Assembly (NCBI GenBank): GCA_032173965.1
Contig: JAVUNC010000006.1
Span: forward strand, 37,109,870-37,173,869
Origin: Sitta carolinensis
Lineage: Eukaryota; Chordata; Aves; Passeriformes; Sittidae
DNA: 64,000 nucleotides
Direction of reading: 5' to 3'
The number at the start of each line of letters is the position of its first letter. Positions within the stretch are counted from its first letter, which is position 1. The position numbers and the translations under genes are program-made. The notes beneath the pieces are model-generated. The model made no database searches and was not told where the DNA came from. It was given only the letters and a program-made list of their open reading frames with translations. This document shows positions 23,601-36,545 of this stretch, in pieces.

Positions 23601-26600
23601 TGATTCAAGCACTTCGTTACCTAAATTAGACTTCTAGCAACCTTATTCATTAAAGACAAGTATTTTCTGTAAGTAAGCCAGACCTTTCATATTCTGGAGT
23701 GATTTTAAAAGAAACATCAAGTTTCCTTTGCTTTTCCTTGATTTCTTTCTCTATCTGTGTTCTCATTCCCTGTTTAATTTCATCCTGGAATATTCATGAA
23801 CCATAACACAGATTTACAAAATTTATCTGTGAGACATTCAGAGGCCATAGCTTTATAATATGCCATAGTTTTCTTCTCCTGAAATCCTTACACTTTGTTT
23901 TTCTTTTCATGAAAGTAAAATTGGCTTAGCAATGATAATAATGAAAAAAATAATGATGAGGTTTTGAATCACAGTGTTTCCCTCGACAAAAATACTTTTA
24001 CTGTACCAGTATTCCCACTGCTATATTTTTTTCCTAGAAATGGATTCTTGCCTAACAGATTTTGCTAATGTGCCTTTTATTGGCGTCCAAACGTACTTTG
24101 CTACAGCACACTATGGGAAAGAAGTTTAAAAATGGTTTTTATTATCCTTTTCTTTTAAGCAACTGACCTATCCAGGCCAAAATCTAAAGTGCTTGGTATG
24201 AGGTTGACCTTAGACAAGGATTTCCTCTTTATCCCATTGAATAAATACCCATCTCTCATTAAAGAGTACTGAAATGCTGGTTGAACTTGTTGCAAAATAA
24301 GTTCCTGGTGAAATCATGCTCAACAAAAGCTAATGAAAAGATAAGAAAAGCAAGAAATGTAAAATCAGTGCACATAAGATCACACAGTGAAAAAATATAT
24401 ATAGTACATACACTGGATTTTCTAAGTGCTGATATCTGATTCTAAGAGAGTAAGGAGAAAGCAAAGCCGTAAACAAATACTTCCAAAGAACTGCTTGGTG
24501 ACAATGAGGTCCACATAAACACCAGGATGAGACACATGGCATTATACTAGCTGGAAAAGAGATCCAATTCTAATCCTAGGTGTTTACACACCAGCCTCTG
24601 TGGATATATGGAAGACAAAAAACCCTGAAAACCAAATCAGTCTGTGTCTGTCAAGTTGCTCATGATTTGCACTGGAGCAAGGCAGACAGGAAATTCCTCT
24701 GTAGGCTTTATTTATTATGTACTCTTTTTCTTCTTTGTAAGACTCCACTCCCAATTTTGCTCTTAGACAAATTTACCTTCTTAAATAAGTTATTTCATTT
24801 GTTATACTCCTACACAGTTATTGATATCTAATTATTCCAATTTTGCAAGGATGATGGCAAAACAAAATGCTCTCCCTGCATTTTTTTCCACACATAAGAA
24901 AAGCAGAAAATATTTCAAAAATTATTTCATAGCAAAAAAACTCTTGTCCAGTTGCCTTAAGAAGTGGTGTTTCCCAGGTTCCCTCAGGTTCCCCAGAACA
25001 TTAAAATTTCCTCAGCATTACCATTCAGCTCCACAGGGACACAGCCAAATCTGGCAGACTGAGATACAGAGAAACCTGAGAACATCTTTCCTGATAGAAC
25101 ACAAGGAATAAACAGATCCCGGGAAAATAATTAGCACATCCATGTATTTTGTCACCCTAGCTTTTCCTGTAGATAATTTCTAAAACAAATTCCAAGTGTC
25201 ATAAAAATAAATATTAATGCATTTTTCAAACACATTGCTACTAAAATCAAGCCTAAGTGTTTCCTCTATTCAGCAGAAAGGAAAGGGGTTTTCTGCACTG
25301 GTGAGAAATTTCTGCAGAATGTTATTTCATAAAAGACAGTACAAAGCCCAGGAGTCTAATGTCTCTAGCAGAAGCCTTCACTGAGAACACCAACAACAGT
25401 GAAACTGTTAGTGTAACTGATGGTAGTGACAAATAGTTAGAAATTCAGGTTAAAATACGTTCAGCATTATTCTAACTTATGGCGACTACACTCCCATACG
25501 ATAGAAGTTGTTTAAAGATATTTAGTATGATTCCTAACCATAGTACCTATATTTAAAAAACAAACCCAAAGAAACCAAATTGAGAAAACATTGAAAATTA
25601 GGAGCTTAAGTGGTACAGACAAGTGGGTTTGTCAAAATACTGGAACGAATTAATCGCATTATTTCTAGTAAGCTTAAAAAGGATTGGAGATAAGTAGCAG
25701 TTGGTGTGAGCTTTCAGGAAGAGATTGTGGCAAACCAATCAAAATTCCTTACATAAAATTTTAATTCTATTATAAATAAAGAGGAAATATTAGTTGTTTT
25801 AAACTTTAACAACAACCCTCTGTCATTGCTTCATGTAGTATTTCTAAAAGTGTGCCAAGAGACCTATATGAACGTGTCAGACCCCACATGTGCTGCAAAA
25901 TCAGTCACCTGGCAGCTACCAGTTGTTAAGAAATATCAGATTAAAAGAGGTATTAATTAGAACCCCAGACACCTCTGTTCTGAGCTTGGTGCAACTTCAT
26001 TTTATCTTTAATAACTTGAATGATTGAATAGATGGTCCTCTGATTATTTCTACAGGCAATGCACATGACAAGAAGGTAAAGAATTTGAGAGGATTTTAAT
26101 TTAAAATAATCCTGACCAACTGCAGAAGACAAAAGTTTGCATACATGAATAGGGGCAAACAGTAAGCTATTTTAAAAAGATTGCTGGCAAGAATACTACC
26201 ACATTCTTCTTTTTCCCTTTTTTCTTTAATAACTTTTTTCCTCTAATAACTTTTTTCTCATTCCAAAGAGTTTCTATTGCTCACAATCTCATGTGTAGAA
26301 ATAGTCCTAGTGAAATTGCCTTCTTTGAAATATACCTATCTGAGTCATTAACATCAATGAATTCTCACTCTCCTGTAAGGGGCAGAGAAACTCACCTTTA
26401 AATACAAAAAGACTGTAATTTATAGCAAACCAGAGTCAGAAGGAGTAGTTACTTTGTCTCTTGTCCACAGAAAAGATGGTCTAAAACATTTTTCCCTCCT
26501 GGGGTTTGACTCTGTGAGATTTTTAAATTACTATTATTATTATTATCATCTTTTAAAATTATTATTGTTGTTATATTTTTCATCAGCCTTTCAATGGACT

Positions 26601-27889
26601 TCAAAAGCAAAGAAGGAGGAAAAAAAGATGACAGTAGGGTATTACTCCAGTTGTGGTATGCTAATGGGAGAATGCTCAGTAAAAATAGACTGCAGAAATT
26701 AATTACCAAGAGTAGGGGTGAATAGGCTTGACCCTGGGTAAAAGGGTAGCATCAGCTTGCTCTTCTGACATAGAGCCAGTCAATATACTGTCAATTCTAG
26801 GACAGCAGTACATTTGAAACTCAGGATAACTAAACATGATATTATAGGTATCAATTTGAATAAAGAATATTATGCAAATATCTCCTGTATTTGAAGAAAA
26901 GCCTTGCAAAGTTTGAGCTGGCTTGCATTCTCAGTAAGTAAAAACACACTTGTGGCTTTTTAGTAGTGTTTGGGGTACTTGATATTATGGTCGTTTTTAC
27001 CCAGAAAGTGTTGTGAATTTACATTAAAAATTCAAAGCCAACCATACCACAGTTGTTCCTCAGTCATTGGACTCTTCCTCAGTCCAAGCTCCTTTTAAAG
27101 GTATCCAAGGGAGGTTCCACATCCTCTACAGATAATACATTCCAGTGCTCCAAAACTTACATAATCTGGAATTCTTTTCTCAGGGAAAGAACACAAATAA
27201 CAGAATTGTTTTTGTAACGGTATTCATGTTGTGAATTCTTTCTGTGGGAGGGATTGTCTTTTGATGTCCCTCTGGTTTGACCAATGTGGATGAAGAGGTT
27301 TGTCTTTCTCTCACCAATCACAGTGGTCTGTGGAAAATTGTATGTAAGGGGAACAATCCCTAAAAATAAATCCATTCTTCAAGCAGCCTTGAAAGAATCA
27401 CAGGAGTCTGTGTCGTGTGTTTATCTCTATAGAGACAAGCAGGCCCATCAAGGCACACAATATATGATATGGATGAAGTTATGTTAGATTTTTCACTCTC
27501 CACCTGGTCCAGTACCCCAAGAGTGTCTCATCATACTCATCATGCACATGTAGACAGTTAAGAAAACACAAAAATGACAGCCTTCCATTGTTAGTTTAAA
27601 GCATTTTCCTTCTATAAGTTGTGCCTTATACATTCTATTTACTTTAGGAACAATTAGAGCATCTTTTATGGTTTTTGAGTCTCTCTTGATGCTTTCGGAC
27701 ATAAGCTATGCCTGAAACTTGCCCAGACCCTCAGAGTTTATTATGACTTGAACACTTGTAAAGAGATGTCCATATAGGAATAACAATTAATATACTTGAT
27801 TAAAAAAAAAAAAAATAACGTGGAAGTCTTGTGACTGTCTCCCTTTCCAAAATTTATAATCCAGACGACTGAGCTTTTGCCACTACATA
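23601..27889. other. AT-rich non-coding stretch with an ATT microsatellite
   Basis: No gene recognised. A (TTA)n-type microsatellite occupies about 26528-26575. The 83-96 codon frames at 24580-25111 lack any family resemblance. Poly(A) of 13 near 27803-27815. Confidence 0.5.
26528..26575. repeat. (TAT)n microsatellite
   Basis: CTATTATTATTATTATCATC followed by a second block ATTATTATTGTTGTTAT: an imperfect trinucleotide repeat interrupted by about 10 bases. Confidence 0.85.
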
Positions 27890-28560
27890 TATGTGTGTAC
27901 CTAAGGAGTCTCATACAAACTCATGTCCTGAAGCACTACTACAACCTTGTGCTTTGCTAAGGAAACTTTCCTGTCTGACCATCCAGGAGCCCCTCTGTCA
28001 GTCACCACAGACTTTCACTGCTGGAACCAAATTCTCTTCACAGCATGTGGCTCCAGTGACCCAACAGGTGCTCTGCTTGACCTCCTACACACCCCACACT
28101 CACACAGTCAGACAAGGTTCTGTTGACAGCTCAACCACAGGTTTCCCACAGCAGGGCTTCAGACCTCTGGATCCTTAAAATTATTTACTCATGATGCAAC
28201 AACAGAATAACAGCTTGAGCTGGCTCTGAGGATGGACCCTGAACCAAGGACTACCTGGGCTATTGTACCCCCACAGTCTAGGCAGGTGAAAGCCTGTGGT
28301 CATTGGCTCCTGCCCTGTCTCTGAGTGTCTGCCCACCTGCCCACAGGTCCCTGGACCTTTTGTTATGCAAAGGGTCAGAACCAGTCCACAGCCTCTTGCC
28401 ATGGGCTCCCCCAACACAGAGCTCGATCTGCAGCTTGTACTGCAGCTGCACACCCAGCTACCTGAACTAATTAATTCCTCAACAGCATTTTCTAGTGGAT
28501 GTTTCAAGACCAAAGACATTTCGCTTTTATTTGCACTTTGCAGCAAGATACCAAATATTC
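27890..28560. other. GC-elevated unclassified segment
   Basis: A stretch of about 670 bp visibly richer in C and G than its AT-rich surroundings, including many CA/CC-rich runs (e.g. CTCCTACACACCCCACACTC near 28081-28100). Overlapping frames of 89-121 codons occur on both strands. None shows a domain, and the plus and minus frames overlap one another, so coding is unlikely. It may be an unrecognised LTR-type or other mobile element, or an old gene-derived fragment. I found no clear terminal repeats. Confidence 0.3.
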
Positions 28561-28841
28561 CCTAAAATATCCCCAAAAATTATGGTCCAACATTAGTTTC
28601 TTGATCAGTATTCTCACTCTGACTTATGAGAAGAATCTAATGTCTGCAGTTAAAATGAGCTAACCTAAACTCATGAAGTGTATTTCATCTAGAATAATCA
28701 CCATGACATCAGGCTGTATATATATTTTTTCCCCTAAAAAAATCGTTTAGTTACGTTCAATGATGACAGAAGATAAATTCTTACATAGCTAAACTACAGT
28801 TTACCTCATTTTTTAATCTTTTCCGTCCCATGAGGGACTAC

Positions 28842-28903
28842 ACTAAAAAAAACCAAAAAACAAAGCAAAAAAACCCACAAACAAAGCAAAAACCACAAAA
28901 AAA
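28842..28903. repeat. A-rich simple repeat
   Basis: Low-complexity A/C repeat in which ACAAAGCAAAAA occurs twice (about 28860 and 28881). It is a simple expansion and no retroposon body is recognised upstream. Confidence 0.8.
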
Positions 28904-31900
28904 TGCTTCATCTTTCTGAGTGCCATGAAATTCTGATATTTTTTATAATATTTATATATTCCATCATTCAAGTATAGGTTTGTATTTGGTTGAAAAATTT
29001 TAATTAACATTTGATTTCAGCATTGATAAGTAAAATACTTTTATAGAGACTCCTGTGCCATTTAAGGAATACCAAATACTGCATATTATGCATAAAGCAT
29101 GTGTCATTATAAACTTTTATAAACTCTACATCGTATTATAGCAACTAAATAAGTGCAAGCCATAGGTCAGGTTTTTAGAATTGATTTACACGCGTGCTCT
29201 TCCTCAAACCAACAAATACACTAGTACAATAGGAACCTATCTCCTTGGAAGATGTTTATAAAGTTACTCTATTTACTCACCTGATACCTACAGAAATATT
29301 GTGTCTACAACACAGGCAGGCAGCTAGGAACACATTTCTGAGTAGTACTGTTACAGTTGTACAGTTGTACAGTTCTTCTCCTTTCCTAGAACAAAGTGAA
29401 ATTTTCCCTGCTGAAAATTAGAATTGCTTTTCCACCTTTCAGTAACATTAAAATTTTCCTTTATTTTGCTTTCAAAAACCCAATCCTTGCAAAATGCATA
29501 AAATATGAAATTAACAACTTACATTTTGATTCTGGATCCATAAAAAAAAAGGAAACAATTACTCATTAACATTTTCTCCCCCTAGTTTCCTTGCCATCTT
29601 CCAATTTTACAGCCCCAGAGTCCTTCAAATCTCAGTATGGAGCTGTGCACACTTGAAACAAGTGCATTAAATAGAAGAAGGGAAAGAGCTTTGGCTAAAT
29701 GTCCTTATTTGCTGAACTGAAAGAGATCGTATAGTTATAAATTTTATAGCAAGGAGGAAGCAAGAGGGGAATTTCATGACAGAGGTGTATCTTGATCACA
29801 GTCCTGCATCAACTAATGGTAAGGGTAGTGTTGTTATTCCACCCACAAATGAAAATATCATCCAGTAAAATCTGATCAATATCCCCTCCCTCCTTCTATT
29901 TTCACATCTACATCTGAAGTACCTGTCATCCACATAAAAATACTACATCAATTAAAGATTGTAGTTTTGAATCAATAGCTTGGCACATCAAGCTAGTATG
30001 AACTAAAAGGCAAATTATGATTCACTATATGTGCATTGAATCATCCAATGGAAAAAAACAGAGATTAAATTTTAGCTAATACTCTACTTTTACTCACAGA
30101 TGCATTTAGCAAAGGAACCTAAAAAGCAAGTTAATTTGTGTTATTATTACTTCAAATATTTTTCTCTGGAAATTCCTTTATTTCCCTGGAAGATTAGCAC
30201 TACATTATGTGTTTACACATATTCATCCTTGTGAATAATTCTTTGCTACACAGTATTTTTTCTCTCACTGAAGCAAAATCTGACTAGCTTCACAGCACAA
30301 ATAAATGGTCTGTGATTTACAATCCAGGTTGCTTCTCTCAGAATTTATGAGCACATTTTAAAACAACTCTACATGACACCTGCTAATTTGGAATGTGCAG
30401 TTGCACTTACTCAAATGTTTTTCTAGCTACAGTATGTTCCTTTAGCAAACTCCTGAGATAAAAAAACACTCCAATCTTTGCATCTTCTGAGATGAGAAAT
30501 GCTAAAGATCAAATATTAGGCTGTCAGAGGGTTAGAGGGTGACATGATTCCAGAAATCATTAAAGAATGGAACAAACTGGAGAGAGTGGGGCAGAAAAAG
30601 ACAGTAAAAGGGACAGGGGTTGGTCCTGTTCAAAGGACAATTTTAACTACAAGAATAAATGAAAAGAATCCAGGTGTGTCTTCGAAGGAACTTCAGCTGG
30701 AACAGCATAGTTGAAATAAGGGAAATTTTTTTAAAATTAAATGTTGGGGAAAGCAAAAGCAGAAAACATTGTGATAACAGATAATGGAAATAAATAAAAG
30801 ACTGAGACATATATAGGTAAACTCTAATCATGAACACTGAAATCTGATCAGTAAGGATTGGTTTTCTGAACTGATGCAAAGGAGTATTTAAAAAGTTCTA
30901 GGGAAAAGAGATGTCCTCCATGCTGCATGAAAGTATGTTAAACTTCTGTGGGGCAGCAGAAAATCCAAACTGGATTTTCAAAGTCCAGCAACTAAAAGAG
31001 AACTCCTATTTGCCCTGGAACAGGAAAAAAAAAAAAAAATAATCTCAGTTGTGACATGAGAGTCCTTTCTGCTACATTTTTTAGAACGTGCATTGCAAGG
31101 TCAGTGAAATCAGTATTCTCTCCAATGTACCATCAATGTTTATTTTTAATTTGAGACTGGTGAATAAAGATTTAATGAGATTTTAATGGCCTGTTGGACA
31201 CACTTCAGTGTCCAGAGATGTGGCATCATATCCAGGAGTGTCATTATCTGGATAAATTATCAATAGCAGGCAGTAATCATTAGAGAGAAGTGAAAACGAA
31301 AGAGGTAGTAAATGATGCTCAGAAATAAATAAATAACATCTGAGAAGTCACCAATGGATACTTCAAAATAATTTTCTGTTTGATATTTTGCTTTACATCT
31401 GCCACTTCTTTTGCTGCTCCAGTATCTGTAGTGACTGAAACATTTCCCTTGCCAGCTAGTATAAGCTAAACTCCTTAATAATTGTAGCTGTACAACTATA
31501 TATTATATACAAAATTAGAATCCAAATTTGCTTTTTAATGTCAGCAATGGGTTAATGTGAAACCTTGAGAAGACTTCATTAGCTTAACCAGTAAATATTT
31601 TATAATGTAATAAAGGACCCTTGCTGATATGTCTTTAACAAATGACATTCAGTGTTAGAGTGTCTAATTTAAGACACGACTGATAAAGCCTGCTGTAAAT
31701 ATGGGCTGTCCTGAGTGATACAGAGCATCTTGAATGTGACCTGATGTCTAAAGGGTAGTTCCACTGATGTTAATTATATGCACTTTTATCCATTGTTGCA
31801 CTTAAAAAAAAAGAACATTCTTTAGGGTTTTTTGACTGTCCAAGACTATTAGATAATCTCAAATTTATGAACGCTTAAACAGTCAAAATTTAGCAATATT

Positions 31901-34900
31901 TGCCTTAAGACAGGCAAAGGCACTATTAAGAGGGAAAAGAAGGGAGGTTGTCATCCTCAAGAGGAGGAGAGCTATTGTGGGAAAAAAAGAGATCAGAAAG
32001 GATTTAAGATTAATGTAACTACTTCATACTATGTGAACTTTCACTGCAGGACTTTAATAAAAAGAAAAATACTCCACCTGTCTGTAAACATGTGGGCATA
32101 CATGTGAAACTAATGAGACAATATTAAACTAAAATAAAAAATTGACATCGTATTTGCCCTCTTAAATATTCAATCCCCTCTTTCAAAATCTGGGTTGTGT
32201 GTTAAGAACTTAACAAGTAATATTTAATTATATGCCCTGTCTATTTGTTCTTCTGTCTCTCTGGAAAAGCACTGAAGAACTACCTCTAACACAAACAGAG
32301 AAAAATTTCATCAGTGGATCTCTGTATAGTATAAAAACAATTCATTAAGATAAAAACTATCTTATCTTTCTGCATCCTCTGCTTTAGAAGGAGTATGATA
32401 AATTGTTCCCTAAATACACAGGAGAAGTTCAATGCTGCAGATCAGAGGAGGTATGCCAAGAAAATTAAATGTCTGCCCAACCCACAATTTGCTCAGAGTT
32501 TGAGGAGCCTTCCTAAGAACATCAGTCAGCACTTTGCTGCCAGTCTAACACAACTTTTCAGTTTTCTTTTTGTCTCCATTAGTACAAGGCTATTGAAGAC
32601 ACTGAAGGCTAAGACTAGATAGGCATGTAGCAAGGTTGGTGCAGCGTTATTTAAACTTTTCTTGCTTCTGTGCAGTAAAGGTGAACAGATGCATTAGATA
32701 AGCCAGAAATGTTTCTGAGCTAAAATAAAGCAATTTACTTACTGTTATAGAGCAGTTTTTACTTAAGAACCTTAAAATTACTGCACTAATGCTAAGCTAA
32801 ATCCAAAGCAAAAATTCATTTCCAGGTCCAGATTACCTAATTGTGCCTTTTATACCAAAGAGGATCTCAGATACTAAAATCTGTCAAACCCACCAAAACC
32901 TCAGTACTGAACAGAAACAGCTCATCTAATCCTTTTCTATGAGCAGTTCCTATCTTTGTGGTAATCTGAAACAGCGTAGCAGATCTGCAAACTCTTACAA
33001 GGCCATGTGTTTGACATCTGCTCCACTTTTTCATTACCAAATTCTTTTAGGAATCTGGCCCAGTTAGTGTTTAACAAAAGAAAAAAGAAAAGGACTATAA
33101 ATAAATTCTGCCACTTATTTCCCCTTTGCTGAGAGATGAAGATGGTTGACCTCCCAGGGATTCTATATAAATGCTGATTTTATCTAGCAGCAGGCCCTTG
33201 ACCTTGGTGAGGGTGACAATTACTCTGATCAAATGGATGAAAAAGGCTGACAGACAAAAAGGAACTTCTTCCACTCAAGATCAATAGGTCATCAAAAATG
33301 AGACATCAAAATGAACTACGCTAAGGAAATTTTGAATTTAAATGAAAAGGAAATCTAGAGCTAGGAATGAATAATTCAGATTAGTAAAGTGAGGAAAATT
33401 TCCCTTCTGCTTGTCTACTTGTGTCTGAGATTTTGAGATCCTGTGTCTCTCACTTACTTCAGTTTTATTTTAAATAAAGCAATTTTATCAAACAACGATA
33501 ATGTTAACAATTATTGTATACATCCATAAATGTTCTTTTTAGAAATATAATTATTTTGAATTATACTGTTTGTTTAATTAAGCTTTTTTGAAATAAATTA
33601 TTATTTGTATTTATATTTGCATTTATATGATATTTATATATGCAATCTTTTTTTAGTATCTGGTTCCTAAGTACATTTTAGTGCAATTATGCATTATTTG
33701 TGCTGTTAGCAGCTAAGATAAATTTTTGAACAAAAGTTTATCTGGAAAATGTAGAAAACCTATTCCAGAAATATTGTAATGAAATCTAGTTTTCATTGAA
33801 TCTTATTTTATCTTACTTTTATGCAGTTTATATGTTGGAGTTACATTAGCTGGAGTCCTCTTTAAGTTATAGTATTGTCTCAGTATTCGATGCTTGTTAC
33901 TTGTAATCACTGATGGATAAGTATTAACAAAAGCAATAGCTCTCTTTTAGCTCATCATCAAATCTGCAACATCCCTGAACTGAACAGAGCTGACTATGGA
34001 GAATATTGGCTCCATCTACTTTGGAGAATATTCCAGGATGACAAGCAAGCTAACTTCACCCTTTCTAAATTCCCTCCTTACTATCATGCATCAAATCTCT
34101 CTATGCATGAGTTGAAAGCAAGTGTTAGTATACAATTTTACAAAATAGCACAGTTAGAGTATACATAGCTGAAAAGCAGTCAGGTTGGTGAGGGCAGTCT
34201 GCTTAGGGTTCCTTCTGCAAACTCCCATCAAAAGCAATTAGATATTTAGTCACGACGTGCTCTTTTCTGACCAGATCTTGCAGCTTCAGCAGATCTGTTT
34301 AACAGCATAGAAAACTTTCTCATAGGCTGCACACTGAAAATAGAACAGAGAGCAAGCTATCCACATGTGCATTTGGCTGTTGTATTAGAATTAGAAAGAT
34401 CATCTAAACAGACTAGAGAATATTCCTTTCATCATATCTTATCAATATTTCAGTGTCCATAAAATTGTCTGCCTGGTTTTGCTAAATACCTGTGTGCTTA
34501 GGTCCTATTGGCACAGTCGGCTCCGGGTGTGACAGAGAAGCTTCTGTGGCAGCTGACAGCTTTTGATGAGTGAAGAAGGAAAAAAACTCAAAGTACTTAA
34601 AGAACCAACTATAAATAGGGTTGAATATATACAGAATTCAAAAATTTATAATACAATAAAGGGGAAGTGAAAAGGTCTTTAATTTTCTGTTCTTCATATG
34701 AATCTTAAAGCTAAATCCAGTAGAAACACATATGTTGAAAGATATTTCAAAATACCAAGGCAAGGAGAAGAATACAACTTAGTGTAAAGCTGCATAGTGG
34801 TTTGCAGTGAATTAGCAAGGCTGAGGAATCACAATGAAGTAAATATAGTCATGCAGCCAGTGGGCACTTTATCCAGATGCTTGTGGAGGTGCATTGACTG

Positions 34901-36459
34901 TACTGTTTCTATGCACACACCAGGATTACAGAGCTGATGCACAAATGGGAATTGGTGCACTCATGGCTTTTTGGATTACGTGGAATTTTACCTCTCAAGT
35001 GTCTTTTGTGTCATGTAGTCTATTGTGGTTTTGATTCATAAGCTTCAGTCTTTGTATAGTTTTTAGACTGAATGAGACATAAGTTACTTTTATGAATTAA
35101 AAAAAGCTAAATTAGAGAATTGCATAAAGTTACCCTCCAGCTAATAGGCTGTCCTCAAATCATAGGTTTTGAATTTGTCTCGATTTCTTCTACTCCTTTC
35201 CAAAAGTCTGTGAAATAAATGAGAAAAGTTTTCAGCCCTGAGAAACATCCCGTTAACCAAAATTCACTGATATGAAATACATACAGCCAACTTAAAAGTT
35301 ATGGCCCATGCTTGCATCAGAGACAACCTGAATATTTTATGAATTCTATCCTTACACATTTCTTTTTTTGCTGTGTCATCTTCAAAGCACAGTTTATATA
35401 AAACTCTGACATATTTACATCATTCCTTTATTGTTCCAGCAGCAAATTGGTGATGCACAATAAGAAAAGTTTTGAAAACAACAGGTAATTTTCATGTTTT
35501 CCATGGGCAGTCTGTACCTATGGCTAATTTATTACTAGATCTCCCACTCATTTCTGATACAGAAGGCTACCCGATATAGCTTCATCTAGAGTTGTGATAT
35601 GTTCTGAGAAAAGACCTTTAGAGAAATCTCCCTAGCTTTCTTTCTGTGTGGCATTTTGCTTTTCTGATTTATAATATTCTTGTCCAACAGGTAATGGGAC
35701 TGATGCTCACTTGCCTTAGTAAAAGGCTGTTTGAAAGACTATAAAATTAATTTATTGAAATGTAATTAGCACTACTATTAATTTTTTCCATGCTCACTCT
35801 CATCAGTTTTAATGTCAGATTCAATTTACAACGAAATGAACAACATTGTGAGACATTAGTATTAATTCATCTGGTCTTCTCTCCCCCACTAAATGATAGT
35901 GTAGGGCCCTGTACACCAAGAGAGTGAGAGAGAGAACAAAGATTATTCAAAATATATAACTACATGTCCTTGATCTTATTCAACTCATTTACTTTGGCAA
36001 AGCCTGCCAATTTCCAGTCCTGAAAGTTGAACTCTGCTTAAACAGAGAATGAATGCAGTGAGTCCCACAGTATTCAGGCATGCTTCTCCAATTATGGTCT
36101 GAAAAACTAAATGGAAGGGTTTCTCTGTTAATGCAGGTATTCCCTATTGACCTTCCAGAGCACCTCTGATCACTCCTATTATACTGTATAAGTTTACCCC
36201 AGTGGAATCTACTTATCCATCATCTGAAACTTATACTTGTGGTTATTTAATGTGTTGGTGATAATTTTTAAGACACCCTGTAGCACTCCACAGGCTATTT
36301 GTCTGCCAAGTATGACTTACTTGACTTTTTATACTTTCATAATATCCAAGAATGAAAAGAGAAGGATTTTTTTTACATTTTTCTGAATCGTTCAAGGAAA
36401 GAATAAATATACTTTTAAGAATACATCTGGTTTACTTCAGAAATTGATTTATTTCTAGA
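28904..36459. other. long AT-rich non-coding stretch
   Basis: The emptiest part of the window: there are only two listable frames (about 75 codons), both unconvincing. Small features: a TTGTACAG tandem near 29354-29372; a 15-A run at 31025-31039; a short hairpin TGGACAC/GTGTCCA at 31195-31214 followed by several GATA-type words (TTATCTGGATAAATTATCAATA region, about 31243-31265); and extremely AT-rich DNA at 33480-33660. No repeat family recognised. Confidence 0.5.
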
Positions 36460-36467
36460 GTAAAAAA

Positions 36468-36545
36468 AAATTCTTTATTTTACAGACGGGCAGTGAGACA
36501 CAAGGAGCCCAGTACCTAGGTCCACAGAAATACCTGGATGCTTAA
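36468..36545. repeat. possible ancient interspersed-repeat relic
   Basis: CTTTATTTTACAGACGGGCAGTGAGACAC followed by AGGAGCCCAGTACCTAGGTC resembles the conserved tail shared by several ancient amniote LINE/SINE families (the TTTTACAGATGGGGAAACTGAGGC type). Highly diverged and short; recognition is from memory. Confidence 0.4.

Noticed and set aside
28181..28546. 121-codon minus frame and 89-codon plus frame in the GC-elevated segment
   Set aside because: They overlap one another on opposite strands and show no domain. Likely composition effect.
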